NCBI GenBank assembly: GCA_963729795.1
Contig: CAVSPC010000035.1
Location: 1-64,000 of the forward strand
DNA: 64,000 bases
Origin: CAWBBA01 sp963729795
GTDB lineage: Bacteria; Desulfobacterota; Desulfomonilia; Desulfomonilales; Desulfomonilaceae
Reading direction: 5' to 3'
Position 1 is the stretch's first letter. Every line of letters starts with the position of its first letter. Below are positions 43,431-52,635 of the stretch, one piece after another. Under the pieces are notes generated by a model. That model saw only the letters and a list, made by a program, of their open reading frames with translations. It did not search any database and was not told where the DNA came from. Made by a program: the position numbers and the translations under genes.

Positions 43431-44758
43431 GCCACGCGGGCAAGGTAGCTGTCATCGGCCTGGATGGTGTGCCGTTCTCTCTGTTGAATGACCTCTTTGA
43501 AGCCGGCTTGATGCCCCGTCTGGCCGAAGTCGCAGGAGCCGGTTCTTTCTTACAGATGGAAAGCGTGCTTCCCGCGGTTTCTTCGGTCGCCTGGACCTCG
43601 TTCATGACCGGGTGCAACCCGGGTGAGCACGGAATATTCGGCTTCACAGACTTGAAGCCGAATGAAATCTCCCTTCGCCTTCCCTCTTATGATGATATCC
43701 GATGCCCTCCGATCTGGCAGACTGCCCGATCCCAGGCTTCGATAGTGGTGAACCTGCCGTTCACCTATCCTGCCCGTCCGCTTAACGGAGTGCTTGTTTC
43801 CGGCTTTGTTGCCCCCATCCTGGAGCGCTCGGTCTATCCTGAATCACTGATTCCATGGCTAAAATCCAAAAATTACCGGACGGATGTCGATGCAATGAGA
43901 GGCCGGGAGGACCGGTCATTTCTGATAAGAGATCTTTTCGATACTCTGAACCTTCATGAAGAGATTATGATCTCGTTGCTGGAAAGTCGGCCCTGGGATT
44001 TATTCATAGGCGTGGTGACAGGAACGGATCGGCTGCATCATTTCCTTTTTGATGCTTATGCAGATGAGACACATCCCCAACACCGAGACTTTCTGGATTA
44101 TTACAGGCGAGTGGATATCTGTGTCGGCCGCTTGCTCGACGCTCTGGGGAAGGTCTCACGGCTCATCGTGCTTTCCGATCACGGATTCACGCGCCTGAAG
44201 ACTCAGGTTTACTTGAATAGTATCCTGAAAAGTTTGGGGTACCTCTTCTTCAGCAGGGCGGCCCCGCGATCCCCGGAAGACATCGATGCCTCGTCTTTAG
44301 CATTCGCAATGGATCCGAACCGCATATACCTCAACAGCAAAGAACGATTCCGCAAGGGACGGCTCGCAGTGAGCGAAATGGATGAGGTTCGAGCCAAGTT
44401 AAAGGCCGCGCTGGAGAACTTGCGACTGGCCGATGTGGGAATCGAGCAAAACGAACGAACCGGCCCCAGCCCAGACGAGGCACTATTCGCAGAGGTAAGG
44501 ACAAAGGAGAAAGTTTATCACGGCGACTGCTTGCACTTTGCTCCTGACCTGGTGGTAATACCCCGACCGGGATACGATTTGAAAGCGACGCTCAGCGTGG
44601 CCGCATTCACTAAGAAGGACATTTTCACCGGGATGCACACACATGATGATGCGTTCCTGATCGTCAACTCCCCTGCCCTGTCGGAAGCACTGCCCAAACC
44701 GAAAATCACCGATGTGGCAGGTCTGGTAAACGAGGCATTGGGACGGGCTGACCTCTGA
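43427..44758 (+). CDS. Alkaline-phosphatase-fold nucleotide pyrophosphatase/phosphodiesterase-like protein
   Basis: The 443-residue protein has the type I phosphodiesterase/nucleotide pyrophosphatase pattern: VAVIGLDGVPFSLL (metal-binding aspartate), a nucleophile region SVAWTSFMTGCNPGEHGIFGF, GTDRLHHFLFD, and LIVLSDHGFTRL (aspartate and histidine pair). It should hydrolyse phosphodiester or phosphoanhydride bonds; the substrate is unknown. The start ATG 43427 overlaps the PHP gene stop (ATGA). No signal peptide, so it is cytoplasmic. The gene pair with a PHP esterase hints at nucleotide or nucleic-acid breakdown. Confidence 0.82.
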   Translation: MSHAGKVAVIGLDGVPFSLLNDLFEAGLMPRLAEVAGAGSFLQMESVLPAVSSVAWTSFMTGCNPGEHGIFGFTDLKPNEISLRLPSYDDIRCPPIWQTARSQASIVVNLPFTYPARPLNGVLVSGFVAPILERSVYPESLIPWLKSKNYRTDVDAMRGREDRSFLIRDLFDTLNLHEEIMISLLESRPWDLFIGVVTGTDRLHHFLFDAYADETHPQHRDFLDYYRRVDICVGRLLDALGKVSRLIVLSDHGFTRLKTQVYLNSILKSLGYLFFSRAAPRSPEDIDASSLAFAMDPNRIYLNSKERFRKGRLAVSEMDEVRAKLKAALENLRLADVGIEQNERTGPSPDEALFAEVRTKEKVYHGDCLHFAPDLVVIPRPGYDLKATLSVAAFTKKDIFTGMHTHDDAFLIVNSPALSEALPKPKITDVAGLVNEALGRADL

Positions 44759-44814
44759 CAAATCGAGAGAGGAAAACCTTGGTTGACAAGCCTTTCCCAC
44801 ACTTATCGGACAAG

Positions 44815-45276
44815 ATGTTGAACGTTGTCCTCGTACATCCGGAGATCCCCCCGAATACCGGAAACATCGGACGGCTGTGCTGTGCCGTCGGAGCGACGCT
44901 ACATCTGGTCAAGCCCTTGGGATTTTTGCTGGACGACCGATCACTCAAACGTGCGGGGCTGGATTACTGGAAAAAGGTGAATCTGGTAGTCTGGGAGGAT
45001 CTGGAACAGTATGTCTCTTCAGTTCCGGCGGAAAAGATTGTTCTTACCAGCAGCAAGCGCGGAAAATTGTACCACGATATCGAATTTGGTCCAGGCGATC
45101 ATATCCTGTTCGGTCCGGAGACCTCCGGGCTTCCTCCGGAGCTTTTTCAACGTTTCCCGAACCGCGTGGCCAAGATACCTATTCATTTGAACAAAGTCCG
45201 CAGCCTCAATTTGTCGACTGCCGCGGGGATCATAGTTTACGAAGCATTGAGACAGACCGATTGCCTCCCGAGGTAA
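44815..45276 (+). CDS. trmL: tRNA (cytidine(34)-2'-O)-methyltransferase
   Basis: A 153-residue SPOUT methyltransferase beginning MLNVVLVHPEIPPNTGNIGR, the classical TrmL N-terminus, then LKRAGLDYW, LFGPETSGLP and IPIHLNKVRSLNLSTAAGI (the knotted AdoMet site). It methylates the wobble ribose of certain leucine tRNAs. The homologous start is ATG 44815. A TTG at 44779 with AGAGG six bases upstream would add 12 residues and is a fair alternative. It follows the phosphodiesterase gene in the same direction. Confidence 0.88.
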   Translation: MLNVVLVHPEIPPNTGNIGRLCCAVGATLHLVKPLGFLLDDRSLKRAGLDYWKKVNLVVWEDLEQYVSSVPAEKIVLTSSKRGKLYHDIEFGPGDHILFGPETSGLPPELFQRFPNRVAKIPIHLNKVRSLNLSTAAGIIVYEALRQTDCLPR

Positions 45277-45420
45277 CCGTTGCACGAGGGTCCCAAGGAA
45301 TACTTCAGTGGGGGGACAGTTAATTGTCGGCGGAAGAGGGCAGCAAGTCAGTTATTTCTTAGGCCCATCGTACATATAGCAATTCTTCAAAAAAGATGTC
45401 CGTTTGTTCATTGGGAGACT

Positions 45421-45525
45421 GTAGAGGCACGGCATGCCGTGCGCCTACGGAACGTCGTCATTCCCGCGCCCGAGATCCCGCGAACATGGGACAGACTGGA
45501 CTCCGGATCGGAGTCCGGGATGACG
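45421..45525. repeat. Two palindromic dispersed repeats
   Basis: The first, at 45421-45448, has GTAGAGGCACGGCA mirrored by TGCCGTGCGCCTAC. The second, about 45456-45525, has outer arms CGTCATTCCCG and CGGGATGACG and an inner GGACTCCGGATCGGAGTCC. The 45277-45571 gap between convergent genes contains little else. Confidence 0.55.
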
Positions 45526-45571
45526 TTTTCGTCCTCGCAAATCGGACAACATTTTTGATAATTGCTATAGA

Positions 45572-45955
45572 TTATTGATTGCGGACTGCAGACGAGCGCC
45601 CGGACTTGGCGACGAGCCCCTGGACCTTATCTACGAGGTCGCTCATGTCGCCTGATTTGACAACGTAAGCGTCGGCCTTAAGATCGACCGGATCGCTGCG
45701 AAAGTGCGGATAGGCAGTGCTGATCACGACGGGAATTTGCAGCTTCAGCCGATGGAACTTCTCTAGAAACCCCCGGCCACCCATGCCGGGCATTTTGAGG
45801 TCGAGGATGATAATATCGGGCCGCTTTCCCCGAAGCATTCGCAAGGCATCTTCTCCCGTGGAAGCCTGAAGCACTTCGTATCCGAGTTCTTCGAACACTT
45901 CCTTGTATAGAAAACGGACCGAACTCTCATCTTCCACGTGAAGAATGGTTGACAT
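45572..45955 (-). CDS. Single-domain response regulator (CheY-like)
   Basis: A 127-residue receiver-only protein: ILHVEDESSV (acidic pocket), IIILDLKMPGMGG (phospho-accepting Asp), VVISTAYPHF and a late YVVKSGD with the conserved lysine. No output domain is present, so it acts by protein contact or as a phosphate relay. Start ATG 45955 has AGGAG five bases upstream. A kinase partner is not adjacent; the hybrid kinase at 30702 is 13 kb away. Confidence 0.88.
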   Translation of the reverse strand: MSTILHVEDESSVRFLYKEVFEELGYEVLQASTGEDALRMLRGKRPDIIILDLKMPGMGGRGFLEKFHRLKLQIPVVISTAYPHFRSDPVDLKADAYVVKSGDMSDLVDKVQGLVAKSGRSSAVRNQ

Positions 45956-46348
45956 GAATACTCCTTTCAAATTCTAATTATAAAGGAACATGGCAAAGTA
46001 GTCGATTCCCAAAATCGTATTTTTTTTCTGGCAGCGTTGTGTGCGCTTGAAATCCTGTCCAGGGGCGCCATCCTGACTCCGATCCGTGGTCTGTAGGGGC
46101 AGACCTAGTATCTGCCCTCTTACGGGCACCCACGAGAGGTGCCCCTACAATGGATTCCCGCGTGAGGGGGACTGAAGGCAATGGCACGCAAATACGCGTG
46201 CCAAATTCAGGCATCGGAATGCTACCAAACCCCAAACTTGGGCACTGCCAGACTTTGTCGGTGCCAACTGGGAGAATTGATCACACCAAAAGGCCAAGCG
46301 CCCTTAAATAGCTGGGCGATTCAGCCACAGGAGAATGTAAGAAGGCTT
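45956..46348. other. Intergenic region with a GTAGGGGC-family repeat
   Basis: It holds the promoter side of the receiver gene and the end of rpoH. A GTAGGGGC element (46093-46148) is the only clear structure. Short frames overlap it and are not called. Confidence 0.4.
46093..46148. repeat. GTAGGGGC-family repeat
   Basis: GTAGGGGCAGAC at the left and AGGTGCCCCTAC at the right form inverted ends; inside are two further GCCC/GGGC blocks. It is another member of the family at 2821-2847. Confidence 0.5.
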
Positions 46349-47203
46349 CTAAGCAGGAACCGACAGAGCCTCCGTTTGCGGTGAGAATTCGTTCTTCAAC
46401 TTGATGAGGGCCCGTTTCTCCAGTTGGCGAATCCGCTCGCGACTCGTTCCAAAGTGGTCGCCCAGTTTTTGGAGGGTCCACGGCGAGTCGTCCATAAATC
46501 TCTTTGTGATTATAAAGCGCTCACGCGCGTCGAGCTTCTTCAGGGCCTTCTTTGTCACTCGGGAAAGCTGTTCCTCAGTTTCCCGTTCTATCATCTGTGT
46601 TTCCTGGTTTGCCGAGCCGTCTTCCAGCATCTCAATGGCCGATAAGTTCTTGTCTTCCCCGACCGTCTCGTTCAAGGACCTTTCGCGGGCCTTGACGCGA
46701 GCTTCCATCTCGATCACATCATCGGTTTTCACCTTTAACTCACGAGCAAGTTCGTCAATCCGTTCCAGTCGAGACTCGTGGTCAAGGTGCTCTCCAATTT
46801 CACCCATGCGGAAAAAGAGCTTTCTTTGGGCCTGAGTGGTCCCCAGCTTCACCAGGTTCCACGATTTCAGAATGTAGTTTTTGATGTAGGCCTTTATCCA
46901 CCACACGGCAAAAGAGACCAGCCGGAATCCCCTCTGAGGGTCGAATCTCTTTACCGCTTTCATAAGCCCGATGGTGCCTTCCTGGATCAGGTCCGGCACG
47001 GGGATCGCATAGTGCCGGTATTGAAATGCAACTTTGACGACAAATGGCAGGTGCGAAACTACCAGCTCATGCGCAGCCTCTATGTCGCCTGTTTCTTGGT
47101 ATTTTACCGCAAGTTCGTGCTCACGTTCCGCGGTCAAAGGTTTGATGGATCTGACTTGTGTCAGAAAATGGTCAAGTTGGTTTGATACTACGGGATAGTT
47201 CAT
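46349..47203 (-). CDS. rpoH: Heat-shock sigma factor RpoH (sigma-32)
   Basis: The 284-residue sigma-70-family protein has region 2 (DLIQEGTIGLMKAVKRFDP, FRLVSFAVWWIKAYI), region 4 with its helix-turn-helix (TLQKLGDHFGTSRERIRQLE), and the RpoH box TQAQRKLFFRMGE that separates sigma-32 from RpoD and RpoS. It directs RNA polymerase to heat-shock promoters, probably including chaperone genes such as the dnaJ-cbpM pair at 7-8 kb. The gene is monocistronic, with a sigma-70-like promoter upstream and GGAGAATAAGGCA before the ATG. Confidence 0.94.
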   Translation of the reverse strand: MNYPVVSNQLDHFLTQVRSIKPLTAEREHELAVKYQETGDIEAAHELVVSHLPFVVKVAFQYRHYAIPVPDLIQEGTIGLMKAVKRFDPQRGFRLVSFAVWWIKAYIKNYILKSWNLVKLGTTQAQRKLFFRMGEIGEHLDHESRLERIDELARELKVKTDDVIEMEARVKARERSLNETVGEDKNLSAIEMLEDGSANQETQMIERETEEQLSRVTKKALKKLDARERFIITKRFMDDSPWTLQKLGDHFGTSRERIRQLEKRALIKLKNEFSPQTEALSVPA

Positions 47204-47282
47204 TGCCTTATTCTCCAGAATCGTTCCAGGATTTAACCTGGTCTGATTCGCGCACTTCTCCTTCTGCGATGCCTTAGAGTTT

Positions 47283-47311
47283 CACATAACCACTCATCGG
47301 TTTATTGTCAA
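47283..47311 (-). promoter_or_regulatory. Candidate sigma-70 promoter of rpoH
   Basis: On the minus strand TTGACA (47311-47306), a 17-base spacer and TATGTG (47288-47283) form a good sigma-70 pair about 80 bases upstream of the rpoH ATG. The spacing is ideal and the -35 is perfect. Confidence 0.55.
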
Positions 47312-47489
47312 CCGACTTGAGAATTTGTTCCCAAATTAGAAAGGAGAAGCCGGAGAACGCCGAAATCTGTCGGTCCCGCACGCGTTGCCTACTTGTACCG
47401 GGGCCTGACTGGATTCAGGCCAAAGAGCATCAATGCCTCTAGATTTTGCACCTTCCCAAGTGTATAAAGAATTTCCGAAGGAGGTCCTC

Positions 47490-48485
47490 ATGAATTTGCC
47501 ACACATCTCCTACTTAAACCTTATAAATTCGGTAGAGCAAAGAATCCTGGCAGGACACAAGATCATGAGATCGGAGGCCGAACTCCTCCTTTCTACGCCC
47601 GACCAGTTTTTGCTGCGCCTGTTGGCAATTGCGGACAGGATCCGGATCAATTTCCGAGGGCGGCAGTTCGACTCGTGCTCGCTTATCAATGCACGGTCCG
47701 GGCGATGCGGAGAAGACTGCTCATTCTGCGCTCAGTCGGCCCATCATGCAACGGAATGCGAAACCTACGGGCTCCGTTCTACAGATGAGATCCTTGCGGC
47801 CGCTCGTGCTGCTCGGGAAATGGGCGCAGCCCGTTTCTGCACTGTGACGAGTGGCGGGGCATTGTCAGACACGGAATTTGATGCGCTTCTCGAAAGTCTT
47901 GACCAAGTGAGGTCCGAGGTGGATATTGCCCTTGACGCCTCACTGGGCTTCCTCGATGAGAAAAGGGCCTCTCGACTGGAAGATGCCGGGGTAACGCGTT
48001 ACAATCACAATCTAGAGACTTCGAACGACTATTATCCTACCATTTGCACCACCCACACCTTCGACCAAAGAGTAGCCACGGTACGAACGGTTCTCAGCAA
48101 GGGCTTATCCGCCTGCAGCGGTGGTATCATTGGAATGGGCGAAACGCCAGTCCAACGGCTGGATCTGGCGTTCACACTTCTGGAGCTCGGTGTGGATTGC
48201 ATCCCCATCAACATCCTTATTCCCAGACCAGGCACGCCACTCCAGGATGCAGAACGACTCGAACCGCTGGAGATCCTCAAGACTATAGCGATATTCCGGT
48301 TGATACTCCCAACAGCGACAATCAAAATAGCCGGAGGACGCGAAGGTAACCTGGGGGATTTCCAGGCCATGGCACTCCGATCGGGCGCTAATGGCATGAT
48401 CATTGGGGGCTATCTGACAACCGGTGGCCGCGCGGTGGAGGATGACCTCAGCATGTTGAGACAGGCCGGCTATGAGATTAGCTAA
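47490..48485 (+). CDS. bioB: Biotin synthase
   Basis: The 331-residue radical-SAM enzyme has GRCGEDCSFCAQSAHH, whose CxxxCxxC holds the [4Fe-4S] cluster that cleaves S-adenosylmethionine, then DASLGFL, TRYNHNLET, SGGIIGMGET and IPINILIPRPGTPL, all BioB landmarks. It inserts sulfur into dethiobiotin in the last step of biotin synthesis. The start is ATG 47490, seven bases after GGAGG; the frame is open to 47433. Biotin would serve carboxylases such as the 10667-12001 product. It is divergent from rpoH with no other bio genes adjacent. Confidence 0.93.
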   Translation: MNLPHISYLNLINSVEQRILAGHKIMRSEAELLLSTPDQFLLRLLAIADRIRINFRGRQFDSCSLINARSGRCGEDCSFCAQSAHHATECETYGLRSTDEILAAARAAREMGAARFCTVTSGGALSDTEFDALLESLDQVRSEVDIALDASLGFLDEKRASRLEDAGVTRYNHNLETSNDYYPTICTTHTFDQRVATVRTVLSKGLSACSGGIIGMGETPVQRLDLAFTLLELGVDCIPINILIPRPGTPLQDAERLEPLEILKTIAIFRLILPTATIKIAGGREGNLGDFQAMALRSGANGMIIGGYLTTGGRAVEDDLSMLRQAGYEIS

Positions 48486-48553
48486 ATAGGCTGCTTCCCC
48501 TTGCCCGGCGCTGGTCAAATGGTTACGCCGTTGGCATTTAATGCCCGTACCGA

Positions 48554-49180
48554 TCATTTTTTCAGGAGGCCCAAGTTTTCAATTTCTTGCATGAATGAGT
48601 CTCTGTCACGAAACAGTATAGTCCGAAAGCCGACAGATCGCGCTCTCTCGACGTTCCCCTCGTTGTCGTCGATGAAGAGTATCTCTGACGGCTCGATCCC
48701 GAGCCTTTCTGCCACCTTGACAAATACAAGTGGGTTTTTCTTCCCTATTCCCAGGTGATAAGAGTTGAAGACCTCATCAAACTCCCGGAAAAAGTGGTTG
48801 CGCCGGTCGAGTTCGTCAAGCCACTGGGTCTGGTCGCTCAGAATCCCGACAATGTGGCCCTTTTTTCGGAGTTCCCAAACAATTTCCAGCATCCAGGGAC
48901 GCAATAGAAATCGCTTCAGGATTTCCCTCCGCAAATCCGTGTCCGATTGTGTAATGCCAGTGCGCTGCCTTATCAAACTCCAGTATGAACTCTCATCCGT
49001 CTCTCCCACGACGTAACCCGAATCATAAGCAACAGATGAGGCAATTTTGAAGAAAGTCTCCGGAGAAAAGCCATTTGACCTGGCAATAGCCATCAAACCC
49101 TCACGGAATCCTTCTTCCGCGAGTACTCCTCCGAAGTCGAACAAAATGACTTTGATCGGAAGCGCGGTCGGGCCGGTCAC
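48554..49180 (-). CDS. HAD-superfamily hydrolase
   Basis: A 208-residue HAD-IA-type protein with LFDFGGVLAEEG (nucleophile Asp, the second Asp replaced by Gly), ILSDQTQWLDEL, a lysine in GIGKKNPLVF, and ILFIDDNEGNVERARSVG. The DFGG variant is common in this subfamily. It probably dephosphorylates a small metabolite. The start is GTG 49180. Convergent with bioB. Confidence 0.82.
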   Translation of the reverse strand: MTGPTALPIKVILFDFGGVLAEEGFREGLMAIARSNGFSPETFFKIASSVAYDSGYVVGETDESSYWSLIRQRTGITQSDTDLRREILKRFLLRPWMLEIVWELRKKGHIVGILSDQTQWLDELDRRNHFFREFDEVFNSYHLGIGKKNPLVFVKVAERLGIEPSEILFIDDNEGNVERARSVGFRTILFRDRDSFMQEIENLGLLKK

Positions 49181-49365
49181 AGGTTGGAGACCTCCCTTTC
49201 TGAAGATACCGGGACTCGCTCTCGTCCCCTAAACATCCCCGTTGATTTCTATCGGCGGTAAAGTATAATCGGCCATTCGACTCGTGGAGTCAACAGTCAC
49301 AGCCGTAATGGCACAATGCAAAGTTTCCGAACGAGACTTTGCCAATGCATTAAGAGGAGATCCAG

Positions 49366-50364
49366 ATGAAGAACTGCACGGCGATTTCAAATGCCACAAA
49401 CATTATCCGGAACGAACGAGGCTGGGGCTTGTACAGCCTTATGGGCTTCTTGATTTTAGCGGTGGTAATTGTTGCAACAATCTATGTCTTTCCGTGGGGA
49501 CAATTGTTCAAGGGAAGAGCCGACGCTGACTTTCTAGCGGGCCAGAAGGCGTTAACCGCACACCACTGGCAACAAGCTGTCTCACTGTTTGGCAAATCGT
49601 TGAAAGCCAATCCTGCTAATTCCGCAGCGTATCTCGGCCGATCCCAGGCTTATCTGCACCTGGGAAATCTGGACGGTGCGCTGGAAGACGCCAATGCCGC
49701 TCTGGAAAAAAAACCTAGCGCCCAGGCTTATGGTCAGAAAGGAATCATACACAAACTGCAGAAGAAGACCGAACAAGCACTGCAAGATTTTTCTCGGGCA
49801 ATCAAGCTCGATCCGAGCTATTCCTGGGCCTACGCTCAGAGGGCGGACATCTATTCGAGACAAGAGGATCAGGACAAAGCCCTTCATGACATTGACAAGG
49901 CCTTGGCCACAAAGCGTGACTTCGTTGAGGGCTACCGTTTGAGGGCCTGGATTTTTAATCGCATGGGAAGGTGCAAAGATGCTTCGGCAGACTTTAAGAT
50001 GGTCGAGAAGCTAGGCCCCAATGACGCTGGGTCCTTGCAGGATCGCGCATGGTTCCTTCTCACCTGTCCCGATGAGAGGGTTCAAGATAGTTCTAAAGCT
50101 ATGGAGTTGGCAAATAAAGCCTTGAAGTTAACCGGGGGTAAAGACGGGCTCATTCATGAAACACTGGCAGAAGCATATTTCAGGCAGGGGGATGCACTGA
50201 AAGCGGTCGAGCACGAAAAGAAGGCAATTCAACTGGGATCGCGAGAATGCCCTGGAGGCTCGTGCACAAAAGAGATGGAGCAGCGGCTCAAGAAGTACGA
50301 GATGGCTGCCAGGCAAGAAGTGAGAACCGGATATGAAATCCTGCCATTGGACAGCAACCCGTGA
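49366..50364 (+). CDS. Membrane-anchored TPR protein
   Basis: This 332-residue protein has one membrane helix near the N-terminus (YSLMGFLILAVVIVATIYVF, about 23-42) and TPR repeats from about 55 to 290. The remainder is charged. It should be a periplasm-facing scaffold. AGAGGAGATCCAG lies upstream of ATG 49366. It is divergent from the HAD gene. Partners are unknown. Confidence 0.78.
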   Translation: MKNCTAISNATNIIRNERGWGLYSLMGFLILAVVIVATIYVFPWGQLFKGRADADFLAGQKALTAHHWQQAVSLFGKSLKANPANSAAYLGRSQAYLHLGNLDGALEDANAALEKKPSAQAYGQKGIIHKLQKKTEQALQDFSRAIKLDPSYSWAYAQRADIYSRQEDQDKALHDIDKALATKRDFVEGYRLRAWIFNRMGRCKDASADFKMVEKLGPNDAGSLQDRAWFLLTCPDERVQDSSKAMELANKALKLTGGKDGLIHETLAEAYFRQGDALKAVEHEKKAIQLGSRECPGGSCTKEMEQRLKKYEMAARQEVRTGYEILPLDSNP

Positions 50365-50522
50365 CCGAGATCGCGACTGTATCGTTCACCATGGGCATTT
50401 GGAGGCGTCTCACTGTATTTGATCGCTGGGACAGGTAAGGCCTGATTCGGGTCATCCCTGTATGCTGGTCCGCCACCGATACACTGGGATCTCCCCCACC
50501 AGGCTCCGAGCGGAAGTCAGGG

Positions 50523-50789
50523 TTACCTACAAGACCGAAACCCGATGGCGCGGTATTCACCGCCCGTGTTGGTGAAGTCCACGGTAACCCATTTGCCCAG
50601 AAATGGAGCCGCCGCACGGCGGCCTCCTCTGTCCACCCTGATTACCAGCCTGCGATTGCCGCAACCCAAGACGGTAACGGTTTGCAGATCGACGCGCTCG
50701 AGCTTTCCAGCGAACTCTTCAGCGCAGCAGGGCTGACACACGCAGAACAGCAAGAAAATCAAAAGTATTTTTAAACAACAGTCGTTCAT
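50523..50789 (-). CDS. Small secreted protein of unknown function
   Basis: The 88-residue protein begins MNDCCLKILLIFLLFCVCQP, a hydrophobic signal with a likely cut after CCA, leaving about 65 residues with a beta-strand-rich pattern (VDLQTVTVLGCGNRRLVIRV, WVTVDFTNTGGEYRAIGF). The start ATG 50789 has GGAGGAGAAG upstream. I do not recognise the family. A role in the periplasm is likely. Confidence 0.6.
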   Translation of the reverse strand: MNDCCLKILLIFLLFCVCQPCCAEEFAGKLERVDLQTVTVLGCGNRRLVIRVDRGGRRAAAPFLGKWVTVDFTNTGGEYRAIGFRSCR

Positions 50790-51119
50790 CTTCTCCTCCC
50801 ATACAATCAAAAAATGAAATCTCGATGTGAACACTCCTACTCGAAGCGTTCCCCGAGCAAATGTCGAGTTCCAAACCCTTTCGGGATCATAATAATCCAT
50901 TGAGGGCGATCCTTCAACCTTTTGACAAGAATAGAGATGGCATCAGATCGAGTTTTCAGCCCGATGATTGAAATAAATCACTACATTTCCAGATCTTATC
51001 TGTATGCACACAAGATTGGCGGCACGGGGAGCCCCTTCCCATCAATTCGGATATCATTTGACAAGACTCAGTGTTTTGGGCAATATGGCGCCGCTGTTCC
51101 ACAGTTTAAGGAGCGTGTC
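50790..51119. other. Intergenic region between divergent genes
   Basis: It holds the promoters of the small secreted protein and gcvH. A TTGACA at 51058-51063 sits about 60 bases upstream of gcvH, but the -10 is weak. The frame upstream of gcvH is open but lacks support. Confidence 0.35.
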
Positions 51120-51512
51120 ATGGAATTCCCGACAGATCGGCTTTACTCCGAGGATCATCTTTGGGTCAAATTAGAAAAGGAACAGGCATTGATCGGAATC
51201 AGCGATTATGCCAGAGAAGAATTAGGGGAAGTGGATTACATCGAATTGCCCCAGGTCGACGAAGCCTTGAGCAAGAACAGACCATTCGGAATTATTGAGA
51301 CAAGCAAGGCCGTCACAGATCTCCTAGCCCCTATTTCGGGAGTAGTCCTGGAGTGCAATAATCTGCTAACCGAATCTCCCGAAACCCTTACGGACGATCC
51401 CTATGGGGATGGCTGGCTCATTATTGTGGAACCTTCCGACCCAGACGAGATCGACGAGTTGCTGAACCATAAGGCTTACGGCAAGCTTGTGAAAAGCCAA
51501 GAGAAAGAGTAG
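51120..51512 (+). CDS. gcvH: Glycine cleavage system H-like lipoyl carrier protein
   Basis: A 130-residue lipoyl-domain protein. The lipoylated lysine lies in IIETSKAVTDLLAPISG, flanked by the family's LGEVDYIELPQVDEAL and PYGDGWLIIVEPSDPDE segments. It shuttles the aminomethyl group between the P, T and L proteins of the glycine cleavage system. The start is ATG 51120, with AAGGAG upstream. The other gcv genes are not in the window, so a different carrier role is possible. Confidence 0.88.
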   Translation: MEFPTDRLYSEDHLWVKLEKEQALIGISDYAREELGEVDYIELPQVDEALSKNRPFGIIETSKAVTDLLAPISGVVLECNNLLTESPETLTDDPYGDGWLIIVEPSDPDEIDELLNHKAYGKLVKSQEKE

Positions 51513-51558
51513 GATTTTCGGCCTGCAGCAATTTGGGTCAGGCGCAATAATCAAAATT

Positions 51559-52605
51559 CTACATTATGCTTCTAAAGGAATTTCCGGTAACGTAAATAAA
51601 ATTAGCTCTAATACGTAGCCTCTTGGCATGCAGTCTGGGAGGAAACGGGTAATATGGAGCTGCGTTCTTGATCGCCTTCATCGCGGATTCGTCAAGTACT
51701 GTGTGGCCTGAAGAATCCAGGAGATTCACTCCCAAAAGTTGTCCAGTTCTCGCAATGGAGAACTCCAAGGTCAAACTCCCCCCTATTCCGGCGTGAGCGG
51801 CTGCCGATGGATAAGTCCAGACCGCTTGTATCTTTCGTTTCAACTGAATTAGATAAGAAAAAAACCTATCATCGCGAGTATTTATATCAACAACTGCTTC
51901 GTTCGCGTCTCCCTCGGGAAAGAATTCTGGCGACCCTCCTGGCGGGGAAAGACCTCGACGTATATCAGCCGGCGTCGGCCTGAGGTCAACGTTCACCCTT
52001 TTGGGGGATCTGGATAGAGGGCGATGGTCGAGCGGATCGGTGCGCTTCAAGCGATTCTTGTAGGTATGCTTGTCTGGAGCGAGGGGCTTGGGGTTATCTT
52101 CTTTGAGGCGTTTCTCCTCCTTGGGCTTGACAAGGTCCTCGGGGACCGCAGGAGGCGGTAATGCCGCCAATTTTTTCTGAAGAGGCTCCATTTTCCCTAT
52201 GGGCGGCTTAGGGGCCGGAAGCATCTTGGGGAGCCTTTGGCGGAGAGCGGTGTGATTTCTGTCGGAAATCGCAGAAGCCTTTTGCGGCGGAGGCTCCGGT
52301 TTCTTCGACTCGGGGGGAGATTCCACCAACCTTACCGGTGTCACTTTTTCACCAGGTCGAAGAAGCGATTTTGTCTGCGCCCAATTTGACATGTGCGGCA
52401 GGCCGGTGAACAACGCTATGTGCAGGACACAGGATGCGATGATGCAGTATTTGAGGATGGTGTCTTTGCCGTCCGCGAGAACGGATTCGGGTTCGGGGGT
52501 CTCACCGCTAGTATCAGCGAACGGGTCATCAAAAGACTCCTCACAATCACTATAACTGTCATACTCAATTTCTGCTATGTTATTAGACAGTTGTGGCTCG
52601 TGCAA
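51559..52605 (-). CDS. TonB-family energy transducer
   Basis: The 348-residue protein has a cytoplasmic acidic N-terminus, one membrane helix (about 51-72), a proline-rich periplasm-spanning linker (SPPESKKPEPPPQ, APKPPIGKM) and a C-terminal TonB domain (IQAVWTYPSAAAHAGIGGSL, DESAMKAIKNAAPYYPFP). It couples the inner-membrane proton gradient to outer-membrane receptors. The start TTG 52605 has a GAGAG upstream. ExbB/ExbD genes are not nearby. It follows the small exported protein gene in the same direction by about 30 bases. Confidence 0.85.
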   Translation of the reverse strand: MHEPQLSNNIAEIEYDSYSDCEESFDDPFADTSGETPEPESVLADGKDTILKYCIIASCVLHIALFTGLPHMSNWAQTKSLLRPGEKVTPVRLVESPPESKKPEPPPQKASAISDRNHTALRQRLPKMLPAPKPPIGKMEPLQKKLAALPPPAVPEDLVKPKEEKRLKEDNPKPLAPDKHTYKNRLKRTDPLDHRPLSRSPKRVNVDLRPTPADIRRGLSPPGGSPEFFPEGDANEAVVDINTRDDRFFSYLIQLKRKIQAVWTYPSAAAHAGIGGSLTLEFSIARTGQLLGVNLLDSSGHTVLDESAMKAIKNAAPYYPFPPRLHAKRLRIRANFIYVTGNSFRSIM

Positions 52606-52635
52606 AATTCTCTCGCCCTCGTCAGCCTTCCCTTC

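Noticed and set aside
47300..47312. BirA operator upstream of bioB
   Set aside because: Only one half (TTGTCAACC) is present; the partner half at the usual distance is missing, and the bases fit the rpoH -35 box.
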